NCBI GenBank assembly: GCA_035263725.1
Contig: DATFRC010000258.1
Span: 1 to 42,570 of the forward strand
Length of the DNA stretch: 42,570 nt
DNA from: DASXRA01 sp035263725
GTDB lineage: Bacteria; Actinomycetota; Actinomycetes; Mycobacteriales; Jatrophihabitantaceae
Direction: 5' to 3'
The stretch's first letter is position 1. Every line of letters starts with the position of its first letter. Below the pieces are notes generated by a model. It did not search any database and was not told the origin of the DNA. It was given only the letters and a program-made list of their open reading frames with translations. The position numbers and the translations under genes are program-made. This document shows, in pieces, positions 16,253 through 23,066 of this stretch.

Positions 16253-17157
16253 CTGAACTCGACCGCGGTGGTGTTCGCGCCGGAGATAACGACGCCGACA
16301 TGCTCGCCGCGGGCCGGACGGTAGGCGCCGCTGCGCACTGCGGCGTAGGCCGTGGCTCCGGCAGGTTCGGCCACCACGCGGGCGATGTCCCACAACGCGG
16401 CCTGGGCGGCCCGGATCGCGTCGTCGTCAACCAGGACCGTCTCGATGAACTGCTTGGCAATGGGGAACATGAGCTCGCCGACCCGGCGCGGGGCCAGCGC
16501 GTCGCTCGCCACGCTGTCGGCGCGGGCGTCCACCGGGTGCCCGGCGCGCAGCGCCTCGGTAAGCGTCGGCGCACCCTCGGGCTCGACGCCGATAACCCGG
16601 ACGTCCCCGGCGTAGTAAGCGGCAATGCCGCCGATCAACCCGCCGCCGCCGACCGGCACGAGCAGGGAGTCGAGCTCGGGCGCCTGCGCACGCAGCTCCA
16701 GAGCGACGCTGCCCTGTCCCAGCAACGTCAGCGGCTGATCGTAGGCATGGACCTCGAGCGCCTCGTGCGTCGCCGTCCACGAACGGCATGCCTCTAGCGC
16801 GTCCGCGTACCGATCGCCGCCGATGACGAGCGCGGCGCCGTAATCCTTGATGCGAGCGATCTTCGCCGGTGAGGACACGGTCGGCACGAAGATCGTCGCC
16901 GGCAGGCCACGGGTCATCGCGGCCCATGCGACCGCGGCACCGTGGTTGCCGCCCGATGCCGCCACGACCCCGGCCGATGGGACGTCGCGCAGCAGCAGGT
17001 TGGCGATCGCGCCGCGGGCCTTGAACGAGCCGCCGTGCTGTAGCTGCTCGAGCTTGAGCGTGACGCCGTCGAGGTCGAGTACCGGGGTGTGCCGGACGTG
17101 CGGGGCGATCACCTCGTAGGTCCGTTCGATGCCGGAGCGATCGATGACGTCGTCCAT
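16249..17157 (-). CDS. PLP-dependent threonine/serine dehydratase-like enzyme
   Basis: The 302-residue fold-type II PLP enzyme has the Schiff-base lysine in GGSFKARGA, the phosphate loop VAASGGNHGAAVAWAA, and the glycine-rich VGGGGLIGGIAAYYAG. It lacks the C-terminal regulatory ACT domains of biosynthetic IlvA, so it is a catabolic-type threonine/serine dehydratase or a serine racemase relative; the substrate cannot be settled here. The ATG at 17157 (MDDVIDRSGIERTYEV) follows GAGGGTGG. A longer frame reaching 17298 would translate the tRNA gene and was rejected. The gene lies 64 bp downstream of tRNA-Gln in the same direction. Confidence 0.88.
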   Translation of the reverse strand: MDDVIDRSGIERTYEVIAPHVRHTPVLDLDGVTLKLEQLQHGGSFKARGAIANLLLRDVPSAGVVAASGGNHGAAVAWAAMTRGLPATIFVPTVSSPAKIARIKDYGAALVIGGDRYADALEACRSWTATHEALEVHAYDQPLTLLGQGSVALELRAQAPELDSLLVPVGGGGLIGGIAAYYAGDVRVIGVEPEGAPTLTEALRAGHPVDARADSVASDALAPRRVGELMFPIAKQFIETVLVDDDAIRAAQAALWDIARVVAEPAGATAYAAVRSGAYRPARGEHVGVVISGANTTAVEFS

Positions 17158-17221
17158 GTCGCCACCCTCGCAGATGACCCGCCGGAACGAGGTGCGAATT
17201 TCGCCGCGCAACGTACGTGAA

Positions 17222-17297
17222 TGGCTGGGGGACTCGGACTCGAACCGAGACTGCAAGGCTCCAAAGGCCTGCGGGCTGCCGATTACCCCATCCCCCA
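17222..17297 (-). tRNA. tRNA-Gln (anticodon UUG)
   Basis: Read on the minus strand, the 76-nt sequence folds as a full tRNA: acceptor TGGGGGA/TCCCCCA, a D arm with GGG/CCC, anticodon loop CTTTGGA giving UUG, T arm CTCGG-TTCGAGT-CCGAG, discriminator G, and an encoded CCA end. The anticodon stem has four pairs and a C27-U43 mismatch at its outer end. A tRNA-Gln also lies near glmU in mycobacteria. Confidence 0.93.
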
Positions 17298-17348
17298 ATC
17301 GAACGTTCAGCCTACCGGCGGTGAATGCTCGTCGACGTCTGCGGCCTG

Positions 17349-17380
17349 CCTACGCTCGCGTAGGTTACGCTGCGGTAACC
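17349..17380 (+). promoter_or_regulatory. Desaturase promoter with two adjacent operator-like palindromes
   Basis: A 16-bp palindrome, CCTACGC-TC-GCGTAGG (17349-17364), is followed by GGTTAC-N6-GTAACC (17363-17380). They share the form TACGCT-NNN-GTA, spaced 15 bp apart, and overlap the -10 hexamer TAGGTT at 17361-17366. The downstream co-transcribed TetR protein is the obvious candidate to bind here. A ribosome site GAGGAAGG lies at 17385-17392. Confidence 0.55.
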
Positions 17381-17400
17381 AGCCGAGGAAGGCCGCATAT

Positions 17401-18339
17401 ATGACCCTGCTCGACAGTGCGGCGCCGGCCGGGCGCGGCCCGAAACCGGCGACCGAGGGCAACAAACGGCACGGGGAACAGTTCCTGCTCTACACCTTCG
17501 TGATCGTGCCGTTCCTCGCATTTCTGGCCGCGATACCTGTGGCGTGGGGCTGGGGCCTGAACTGGACGGACGTGATCTTGATGATCGCGTTCTACTACGT
17601 GTCCGGCTTGGGGGTGACGATCGGATACCACCGGCTTTTCACGCACGGGTCGTTCAAGGCACGGCGCTGGCTCCGCATCGCACTGGCGATCGCCGGCAGC
17701 TTGGCTGTGGAAGGCCCGGTCATCCGTTGGGTGGCCGACCACCGCCGCCACCACGCATTCAGCGACCGCGAGGGAGACCCGCACTCGCCATGGCGCTACG
17801 GCGACACGGCAGGCGCGCTGGCCAAGGGGATGTGGCACGCCCACGTCGGGTGGCTGTTCGACATCGAGCACACCAACCGGGAGCGGTTTGCTCCCGACCT
17901 GCTGCAGGACCGCGACATCGTCCGGGTAAGCGACCGCTTCTGGCTATGGACGCTCGCATCGGTGCTGGCGCCGCCATTGCTGGGAGCGCTGATCTCGTGG
18001 TCGTGGATCGGAGCCCTGTCGGCCTTCTTCTGGGCGAGCCTGGTACGGATCTTCTTGCTGCACCACGTCACGTGGTCGATCAACTCGATCTGTCACATGA
18101 TCGGCGAGCGTCCCTTCACCGCCCGGGACAAGAGCACGAACTTCTGGCCGCTCGCGGTCCTGAGCTTCGGCGAGAGCTGGCACAACATGCACCACGCCGA
18201 TCCGACCGCGGCCCGGCACGGCGTGCTGCGCGGGCAACTGGACGCGTCGGCGCGCCTCATCTGGATTTTCGAGAAGCTGGGCTGGGCCTCCGACGTGCGC
18301 TGGCCCAAGCCGGACCGCCTGGCAAAGTTACGGCTGTGA
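17401..18339 (+). CDS. Membrane fatty-acid (acyl-CoA) delta-9-type desaturase
   Basis: The 312-residue di-iron membrane enzyme has the three histidine boxes HRLFTH (77-82), HRRHH (114-118) and ESWHNMHH (near 255), with paired transmembrane helices between them. It inserts a double bond into acyl chains, adjusting membrane fluidity, and resembles DesA3-type desaturases of actinobacteria. The ATG at 17401 is placed by the GAGGAAGG site. The stop overlaps the GTG of the TetR gene in the sequence GTGA, so the two are translationally coupled. Two operator-like palindromes sit on the promoter, suggesting control by that TetR protein in response to a lipid ligand (inference). Confidence 0.92.
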   Translation: MTLLDSAAPAGRGPKPATEGNKRHGEQFLLYTFVIVPFLAFLAAIPVAWGWGLNWTDVILMIAFYYVSGLGVTIGYHRLFTHGSFKARRWLRIALAIAGSLAVEGPVIRWVADHRRHHAFSDREGDPHSPWRYGDTAGALAKGMWHAHVGWLFDIEHTNRERFAPDLLQDRDIVRVSDRFWLWTLASVLAPPLLGALISWSWIGALSAFFWASLVRIFLLHHVTWSINSICHMIGERPFTARDKSTNFWPLAVLSFGESWHNMHHADPTAARHGVLRGQLDASARLIWIFEKLGWASDVRWPKPDRLAKLRL

Positions 18340-18977
18340 CACCCTCCAGACCCCGGGTACGGATGACCGGCAAGGAGCGCCGCGAGCAATTGCTCGACGT
18401 GGGCCGGTCGCTGTTCGCCGAGAAGGGCTTCGAGGCGGCGTCGATCGAGGAGATCGCCTCCCGGGCCGGAGTGAGCAAGCCCGTGGTGTACGAGCACTTC
18501 GGCGGCAAGGAGGGGCTGTACGCGGTCGTCGTCGACCGGGAGATGTCGGCGCTGCTCAACCGCGTGACCTCGGCGCTGACCGCGGGGCATGCGCGCCAAC
18601 TTGTCGAGCAGGCTGCCCTTGCTCTGCTTACCTACATCGAGGACGAGACGGACGGGTTCCGGGTGCTGACCCGGGACGCGCCCGTGGTGTCCGGCTCCGG
18701 GACGTTCTCGTCGCTGCTCAACGACATCGCCTCACAGGTCGAGTACATCTTGGCCCGCGAGTTCGACCGGCGTGGCCTGCAGTCGAAGCTCGCCGGCATG
18801 TACGCGCAGATGTTGGTCGGCATGGTGGCGCTTACCGGCCAGTGGTGGCTTTCGGCACGCAAGCCGAAGCGCGAGGAGGTGGCCGCGCACCTCGTAAACC
18901 TGGGCTGGAACGGCCTGCGCGGCCTGGAGCCGAAGCCCACGCTGAGCATCAGCACGAGACACGAAGCCGCCGGTTAG
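18336..18977 (+). CDS. TetR-family regulator coupled to desaturase
   Basis: The 213-residue protein has a TetR helix-turn-helix at about 15-60 (REQLLDVGRSLFAEKGFEAASIEEIASRAGVSKPVVYEHFGGKEGLY) and a C-terminal ligand domain. It resembles the regulator found next to glmU in mycobacteria (Rv1019). The GTG overlaps the desaturase stop, so the regulator is made with its likely target, which fits negative autoregulation. The longer open frame upstream is the out-of-frame shadow of the desaturase. The 3' end runs towards the convergent ispE, with a repeat element between them. Confidence 0.9.
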   Translation: MTPSRPRVRMTGKERREQLLDVGRSLFAEKGFEAASIEEIASRAGVSKPVVYEHFGGKEGLYAVVVDREMSALLNRVTSALTAGHARQLVEQAALALLTYIEDETDGFRVLTRDAPVVSGSGTFSSLLNDIASQVEYILAREFDRRGLQSKLAGMYAQMLVGMVALTGQWWLSARKPKREEVAAHLVNLGWNGLRGLEPKPTLSISTRHEAAG

Positions 18978-18985
18978 TGAATCTG

Positions 18986-19025
18986 CGTCGCGCGCCGGGC
19001 GGCTCTTCGCGCGAGCGCTTCATCG
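18986..19025. repeat. GGCTCTTCGCGC dispersed repeat, partial copy
   Basis: The segment CGTCGCG...GGCTCTTCGCGC-GAGCGCTTCATCG matches the right end of the element at 4077-4114 with a few substitutions and a one-base insertion. It occupies the space between two convergent genes and supplies the ispE stop codon (TCA at 19020-19022). Confidence 0.55.
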
Positions 19026-19901
19026 CGCTTGGGCGCCGAGGGTCGGGCCGGTCGCGACCCGGACTGCCCGGTACACCCCCTCGGCAGCGAGGGCCGCGGC
19101 GAGGCGTATCGCGTCGTCGCGGCTTGCTGCCAGGAACGCGCAGGTAGGTCCCGACCCGGACACGATCCCGCCGAGGGCGCCCAACTCCCGGCCGGCGTCG
19201 AGCGTGCGCCGGAGCGCTGGAGCCAGTGACAAGGCGGCCGGCTGCAGGTCGTTGTACAGCCTGGCTGCGATCAGCTTCGGATCACCGCGGTGCAGCGCGT
19301 CGAGTATTGCGTCGGGCTGTGTCGTCGTGCCGCCGCCGAGGCGGTCCAGCTCGCGGTATGCGGCCGCCGCGGAAATGCCGTGCTGGGCAAGGGCAAACAC
19401 CCAGTGCAGGATCGTCTTGGTGCTCACGCCCTTGAGTCGCTCGCCCCGGCCGGTACCGACCGCGGTACCTCCGAGCAGCGCGAACGGCACGTCGCTGCCC
19501 AGCTCCGCTGCCAGCTCGCACAGCGCCGTACGCGACAATCCGGTTCGCCACAACGCGTTGCAGGCGACGAGTGTCGCGGCGGCGTCGGCTGAGCCACCCG
19601 CCATGCCGCCCGCCACGGGGATCGCCTTGACGATCTCGAGCCGGACGTTCGGCGATACGCCCGCCCGCGCCGCCAGTAACGCCGCCGCACGCCAGGCCAG
19701 ATTGTGCTCGTCGGTAGGTACGTCCGCAGCGCCATCGCCGGTGACCGCGAGCTCGATTCCGTCGGCCGGCGCGGCTACCACTTCGTCATACAGGTCGACT
19801 GCATGAAGCACCGTGACCAGCTCGTGGTAGCCGTCGGGGCGCAGCGGGCCGACCGCCAGGTGCAGGTTCACCTTCGCGGGCACCCGTACACGGACCGGCA
19901 T
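19020..19901 (-). CDS. ispE: 4-diphosphocytidyl-2-C-methyl-D-erythritol kinase
   Basis: The 293-residue GHMP-family kinase phosphorylates CDP-ME in the MEP route to isoprenoids. Family motifs are PAKVNLHLAVGPLRPDGYHEL (residues 8-28), the ATP loop PVAGGMAGGSADAAA (near 95-109), and the C-terminal GGIVSGSGPTCAFLA. The ATG at 19901 is 6 nt behind TAGTGT, so it is probably leaderless. The gene normally follows rsmA; here it is inverted and divergent from a Rid-family gene. The last codons lie in a dispersed repeat. Confidence 0.95.
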   Translation of the reverse strand: MPVRVRVPAKVNLHLAVGPLRPDGYHELVTVLHAVDLYDEVVAAPADGIELAVTGDGAADVPTDEHNLAWRAAALLAARAGVSPNVRLEIVKAIPVAGGMAGGSADAAATLVACNALWRTGLSRTALCELAAELGSDVPFALLGGTAVGTGRGERLKGVSTKTILHWVFALAQHGISAAAAYRELDRLGGGTTTQPDAILDALHRGDPKLIAARLYNDLQPAALSLAPALRRTLDAGRELGALGGIVSGSGPTCAFLAASRDDAIRLAAALAAEGVYRAVRVATGPTLGAQAR

Positions 19902-19907
19902 TAGGCG

Positions 19908-19913
19908 ACACTA
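19908..19913 (-). promoter_or_regulatory. -10 hexamer of leaderless ispE promoter
   Basis: TAGTGT on the minus strand ends 6 nt before the ispE ATG. Only 17 bp separate the ispE and Rid-family start codons. No equally good hexamer is seen for the plus-strand gene; TAGGCG at 19902-19907 is the best candidate. Confidence 0.5.
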
Positions 19914-19918
19914 ACCGC

Positions 19919-20305
19919 ATGACGGAACGCATCCGCATCTCCTCCGGGTCCACGTTCGAAGAGCAGATCGGCTATAGCCGGGCGGTTGTCGACGGCGACT
20001 GGGTATTCGTGTCCGGGACGACCGGCTTCGACTACGCCACGATGACGATCGCCGACGACGTGGTGGCACAAGCCGAGCAGTGCCTGACCAACATCGACAC
20101 AGCGCTCGGCGAGGCCGGCGCGACGTCCGCGGACATCGTGCGGGTGCGCTACCTGCTGCCGGACCGCACGGATTTCGAGTCGTGCTGGCCGGTGCTGCGC
20201 GGCTACTTCGACAACGTCCGGCCCGCGGCCACCATGATCGAATGCGGCCTGTCCGACCCGCGGATGCGCATCGAGATCGAAGTGACCGCCCGGCGTTCGA
20301 CGTGA
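19919..20305 (+). CDS. Rid (YjgF/YER057c/UK114) family protein
   Basis: The 128-residue protein has the family core: VDGDWVFVSGTTGFDYATM, ALGEAGATSADIVRVRYLLPD, and the end RMRIEIEVTA. The Arg that binds the substrate carboxylate in RidA, within the usual PAR triplet, is replaced: the segment reads VRPAATMIECGL. It is therefore probably not a classical enamine/imine deaminase but one of the Rid subfamilies of unknown substrate. It is divergent from ispE by 17 bp and upstream of rplY. Confidence 0.85.
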   Translation: MTERIRISSGSTFEEQIGYSRAVVDGDWVFVSGTTGFDYATMTIADDVVAQAEQCLTNIDTALGEAGATSADIVRVRYLLPDRTDFESCWPVLRGYFDNVRPAATMIECGLSDPRMRIEIEVTARRST

Positions 20306-20310
20306 CCTCG

Positions 20311-20345
20311 CCTCGCCGGTAGGCTATTCAAGTTGCCCGGCGAGG
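20311..20345 (+). promoter_or_regulatory. rplY promoter -10 inside a 9-bp inverted repeat
   Basis: CCTCGCCGG (20311-20319) and CCGGCGAGG (20337-20345) pair perfectly around a 17-nt loop that begins with TAGGCT (20320-20325), the likely -10. The structure could end the Rid-family transcript and also act as an operator. Transcription from near 20332 would give an rplY leader of about 108 nt ending in AAGGAG at 20427-20432. Confidence 0.5.
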
Positions 20346-20439
20346 GACCGCACCGGTGGTGTGTCCGTCATCGACGCGGTGTCACCGTCGGCGCGGCGAC
20401 ATCTGCGACAAGTCCTCTTATGTAGTAAGGAGCAGCACC

Positions 20440-21075
20440 GTGTCCGAGGTCCGCCTGCCGGCCGAGCCCCGTACCGAGTTCGGCAAGGGCGGCGCTCGCC
20501 GCACCCGTCGCGCCGGCAAGATCCCCGCCGTCATCTACGGACATGGCGCTGCGCCACGGCACGTATCGCTGCCCGCCAAGGAGTTCGGCCACGCCATCAA
20601 GCACGGCGGTGCGAACGTGCTGCTCACGCTGAGTCTGAACGGCGCCGAGGAGCTTGCGATCCCGAAGGCGATTCAGCGGCATCCGATCAAGGGTGTCTTC
20701 GAGCACGTCGACCTGCTCGCAGTGCGCCGCGGTGAGAAGGTCACTATCGACGTGCCGATCGTCGTCGTCGGCGAGGTCGCCCGAGGCGGCCTGCTGGCCC
20801 AAGAGAGCAACGTCGTCAGTGTCGAGGCTGAGGCAACCCAGCTGCCGTCCGAGATCCAGGTGAACATCGACGACCTCGAGATCGGTTCGCACGTCACTGC
20901 CGGCGACCTCACGTTGCCTTCGGGCGCGACACTGGTCACCGATCCGCGGCAGGTGCTCGTGCTCATCCAGGAGGCGCCGACGGCGGCCGACCTGGAAGAG
21001 GAAGGCGAGGGCGAGGCCGAGGAGCCGGAGGCCGAGGGAGTGCCGGCCGCCGAGGCCGAGGGCTCGTCCGAATAG
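20440..21075 (+). CDS. rplY: 50S ribosomal protein L25/Ctc family
   Basis: The 211-residue protein has an N-terminal 5S-rRNA-binding L25 domain (VRLPAEPRTEFGKGGARRTRRAGKIPAVIYGHG, residues 4-36) and the TL5/Ctc C-terminal domain (about 95-185), ending in a Glu-rich tail. L25 binds 5S rRNA in the large subunit; the long form is linked with general stress in Gram-positive bacteria. The GTG at 20440 lies 7 nt after AAGGAG, one of the best ribosome sites in the window. pth follows 3 bp after the stop, a conserved pairing. Confidence 0.95.
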   Translation: MSEVRLPAEPRTEFGKGGARRTRRAGKIPAVIYGHGAAPRHVSLPAKEFGHAIKHGGANVLLTLSLNGAEELAIPKAIQRHPIKGVFEHVDLLAVRRGEKVTIDVPIVVVGEVARGGLLAQESNVVSVEAEATQLPSEIQVNIDDLEIGSHVTAGDLTLPSGATLVTDPRQVLVLIQEAPTAADLEEEGEGEAEEPEAEGVPAAEAEGSSE

Positions 21076-21078
21076 CAC

Positions 21079-21672
21079 GTGCACTGGCCCTCGCGCTCCG
21101 CGGGAACCGCGGATCGTCAGCTCGTTGTCGGACTCGGCAACCCGGGGTCCCGCTACGCCGGCACGCGTCACAATGCCGGGTTTCTCGTCGTCGATCTGCT
21201 GGCTGAGCGTATGGGTGGGCGGTTTCGAAGGCGTGGGCTCTGCGACGTCATGGAGGGCCGGCTTGCCGGCGCACCCGTCGTGCTGGCAAAGCCCAGGGCG
21301 TACATGAACGAGTCAGGCGGGCCGATCGTCGCGGTGTCGCGGTTCTACAAGGTGCCTGTAGACCGGCTGACGGTCGTGCACGACGACCTCGACCTGCCGT
21401 TCGGAACGTTGCGGCTCAAGCGCGGTGGTGGCGACGGCGGCCACAACGGGCTGCGCTCCGCGACCGCCGCGCTGGGGAGTCGCGAATACGCCAGGGTACG
21501 GTTCGGCATCGGCCGACCACCCGGGCGGCAGGATCCCGCTGACTACGTGCTGCGTGACTTCTCCGCAGCTGAGCGCAAGGACCTCGGCTATCTCGTCGAT
21601 CGCGCCGCGGACGCGGTCGAGGCGCTGCTGTCAGAGGGGCTCGAAGCCGCGCAGAACGCGTTCAACGACTAG
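21079..21672 (+). CDS. pth: Peptidyl-tRNA hydrolase
   Basis: The 197-residue enzyme releases tRNA from stalled peptidyl-tRNA. Conserved segments are VVGLGNPGSRYAGTRHNAGF with the catalytic His in TRHN (residue 31), LAKPRAYMNESGGP, VVHDDLDLPFGTLRLK with the conserved Asp, and GGGDGGHNGLRS. The GTG at 21079 begins 3 bp after the rplY stop, so the genes are co-transcribed. The 47-bp palindromic repeat follows the stop and may terminate the operon. Confidence 0.95.
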   Translation: MHWPSRSAGTADRQLVVGLGNPGSRYAGTRHNAGFLVVDLLAERMGGRFRRRGLCDVMEGRLAGAPVVLAKPRAYMNESGGPIVAVSRFYKVPVDRLTVVHDDLDLPFGTLRLKRGGGDGGHNGLRSATAALGSREYARVRFGIGRPPGRQDPADYVLRDFSAAERKDLGYLVDRAADAVEALLSEGLEAAQNAFND

Positions 21673-21699
21673 CGGCCGGGCATGCCGGCCCCGTGCGGC

Positions 21700-21746
21700 G
21701 TGATCTTGGACTTTTGGTCGAATAGCAACCACAACTCCAAGATCAT
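21700..21746. repeat. 47-bp palindromic dispersed repeat, copy B
   Basis: This is the inverted counterpart of the element at 9402-9448 (about 41 of 47 positions match after reverse complementing). The arms TGATCTTGGACTT/AACTCCAAGATCA form a 13-bp stem with one mismatch around a loop with GGTCGAATAGCAACC. It lies between the convergent pth and TetR genes and supplies the TetR stop codon at 21743-21745. Confidence 0.75.
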
Positions 21747-22387
21747 CGCGGTGTGGGGGAGGAGGCCAGCTGCTGGGCGGTGCGCGCGACGGCGTTTGCC
21801 AGGTGGCGCGGCGTCCGGCCCTGGTCGTGCAGCCAATAGCCGATCTGCTCAGCAGTGAGCCCGGCGAGCAGGATGTCGGCGCGCACTCCCGGGTCGGCGG
21901 CGCCGGCGGAGGCAAGTAGGAACTCGCAGTGCTGGCGCCAGAACTGGTGGGAACCGGTACGCAGGCGCGCGCCTGGGCTGGACGTCTGGCTCATCGCGAC
22001 GAGCTCCGTGTTGCGTGCGACGTAGCCGACGTAGGTGCGCACGAAGGCTGTCAGGCGCTCCACGGGTTCGGCGCCGGGCCCGAGGGGCGGCGGGCCGTTG
22101 AGGATGCGGTCTTGGAGTGCGCGCTCCTGCTCGTCCAGCAGAGCGACGGCGAGGCCAGCCTTGTCGCCGAACCGCCGAAACAAGGTTCCCTTCCCGACTC
22201 CGGCGGCGGCGACGACGTCGTCGAGTGTCACGGCAGCGATGCCACGTTCGCCGAACAGCTGCTTGGCCGCATCGAGGACACGCCGGCGATTGCGCGCAGC
22301 GTCGGCTCGCTCGGTAGCCGGCGGCTCGCCCACGATCGGAAGCCGTTGACGAACCGGACTTCGGTCCGTATGGTGGCCTGAAGGCAT
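21743..22387 (-). CDS. TetR-family repressor divergent from azoreductase
   Basis: The 214-residue protein has a TetR DNA-binding domain at about 30-75 (RRRVLDAAKQLFGERGIAAVTLDDVVAAAGVGKGTLFRRFGDKAGL) after an unusually long N-terminal lead of about 28 residues. The ATG at 22387 is 6 nt behind TAGAGT (22399-22394), so it is probably leaderless and the long lead is real. A 14-bp palindrome covers that hexamer and a near-identical one lies in the azoreductase promoter. This fits autorepression and repression of the neighbour, probably released by a quinone or other electrophile (inference). Confidence 0.9.
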   Translation of the reverse strand: MPSGHHTDRSPVRQRLPIVGEPPATERADAARNRRRVLDAAKQLFGERGIAAVTLDDVVAAAGVGKGTLFRRFGDKAGLAVALLDEQERALQDRILNGPPPLGPGAEPVERLTAFVRTYVGYVARNTELVAMSQTSSPGARLRTGSHQFWRQHCEFLLASAGAADPGVRADILLAGLTAEQIGYWLHDQGRTPRHLANAVARTAQQLASSPTPR

Positions 22388-22404
22388 AACCGGACTCTAG
22401 TCCG
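22346..22404. promoter_or_regulatory. Interleaved azoreductase/tetR promoters with twin operators
   Basis: For the azoreductase gene (plus), TTGACG at 22346-22351 and TATGGT at 22369-22374 are 17 bp apart, and the palindrome CGGACTTCGGTCCG (22355-22368) fills the spacer. For tetR (minus), TTGCTT at 22422-22417 and TAGAGT at 22399-22394 are 17 bp apart, and the palindrome CGGACTCTAGTCCG (22391-22404) covers the -10. The two palindromes are 36 bp apart and are probably binding sites of the TetR protein. Confidence 0.75.
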
Positions 22405-22424
22405 AATGAGTGAAGGAAGCAATC

Positions 22425-23054
22425 ATGGCCAGCTTGCTGCACATCTCGGCGTCGCCTCGTGGAGAAGCGTCCGAGTCATTGCGTATCGCCGGCACGTTCG
22501 TCGATGTCTACCGAGACGCCAACCCAGACGACCAGATCGACACGTGGGACCTCTGGGACGGCACGTTGCCCGAATTCGGCCGCGCCGCCGCGGCGGCCAA
22601 GATGACGGTTCTCGGAGGCGGCGAGCCGGCCGGCGACCAAGCGCCGGCCTGGCACGCCGTGCGGGCTGCTATAACGCGGTTTCTCGCGGCGGATCGCCTG
22701 CTGTTCAGCGTCCCGATGTGGAACGCCGGCATCCCGTACATCCTGAAGCAGTTCATCGATGTGGTGTCGCAGCCGGGCTCAATCTTCGGTGTCCACCCAC
22801 AGACCGGATACCAGCACCTGCTGGCCGGCAGCGGCAAGAAGGCCGCGGTGATCTACTCCAGCGGTGTGTGGGGGCCGGATCTGGGGCCGGAGTTCGGGAG
22901 CAACTTTCAGTCGACGTACTTCGCCGACTGGCTGCGGTGGACCGGAATCGCGGACATCGCAGTGATCCGCTTCCACCCGACACTGACCGGTGACGTGGAC
23001 GACGCGCGGCTGACGGCCGATGCCGATGCCCGGGCCGTGGCCAAGGCGTTCTAG
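22425..23054 (+). CDS. FMN-dependent NADH-azoreductase/quinone reductase
   Basis: The 209-residue protein has a flavodoxin-like fold: the FMN phosphate loop ISASPRGEASESL (residues 6-18), MWNAGIPYILKQFIDVV near 105, and a YSSGVWGP segment near 145. AzoR-type enzymes reduce quinones and azo compounds by two electrons and protect against electrophile stress. The ATG at 22425 follows AAGGAA; a GTG at 22410 was set aside because it overlaps that ribosome site. Expression is predicted to be held by the divergent TetR protein. The stop is 12 bp from the convergent ogt. Confidence 0.88.
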   Translation: MASLLHISASPRGEASESLRIAGTFVDVYRDANPDDQIDTWDLWDGTLPEFGRAAAAAKMTVLGGGEPAGDQAPAWHAVRAAITRFLAADRLLFSVPMWNAGIPYILKQFIDVVSQPGSIFGVHPQTGYQHLLAGSGKKAAVIYSSGVWGPDLGPEFGSNFQSTYFADWLRWTGIADIAVIRFHPTLTGDVDDARLTADADARAVAKAF

Positions 23055-23066
23055 GCAATGACGCAG

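Noticed and set aside
17158..17298. N-terminal extension of the PLP dehydratase
   Set aside because: It would translate the tRNA-Gln gene; the family sequence starts at ATG 17157.
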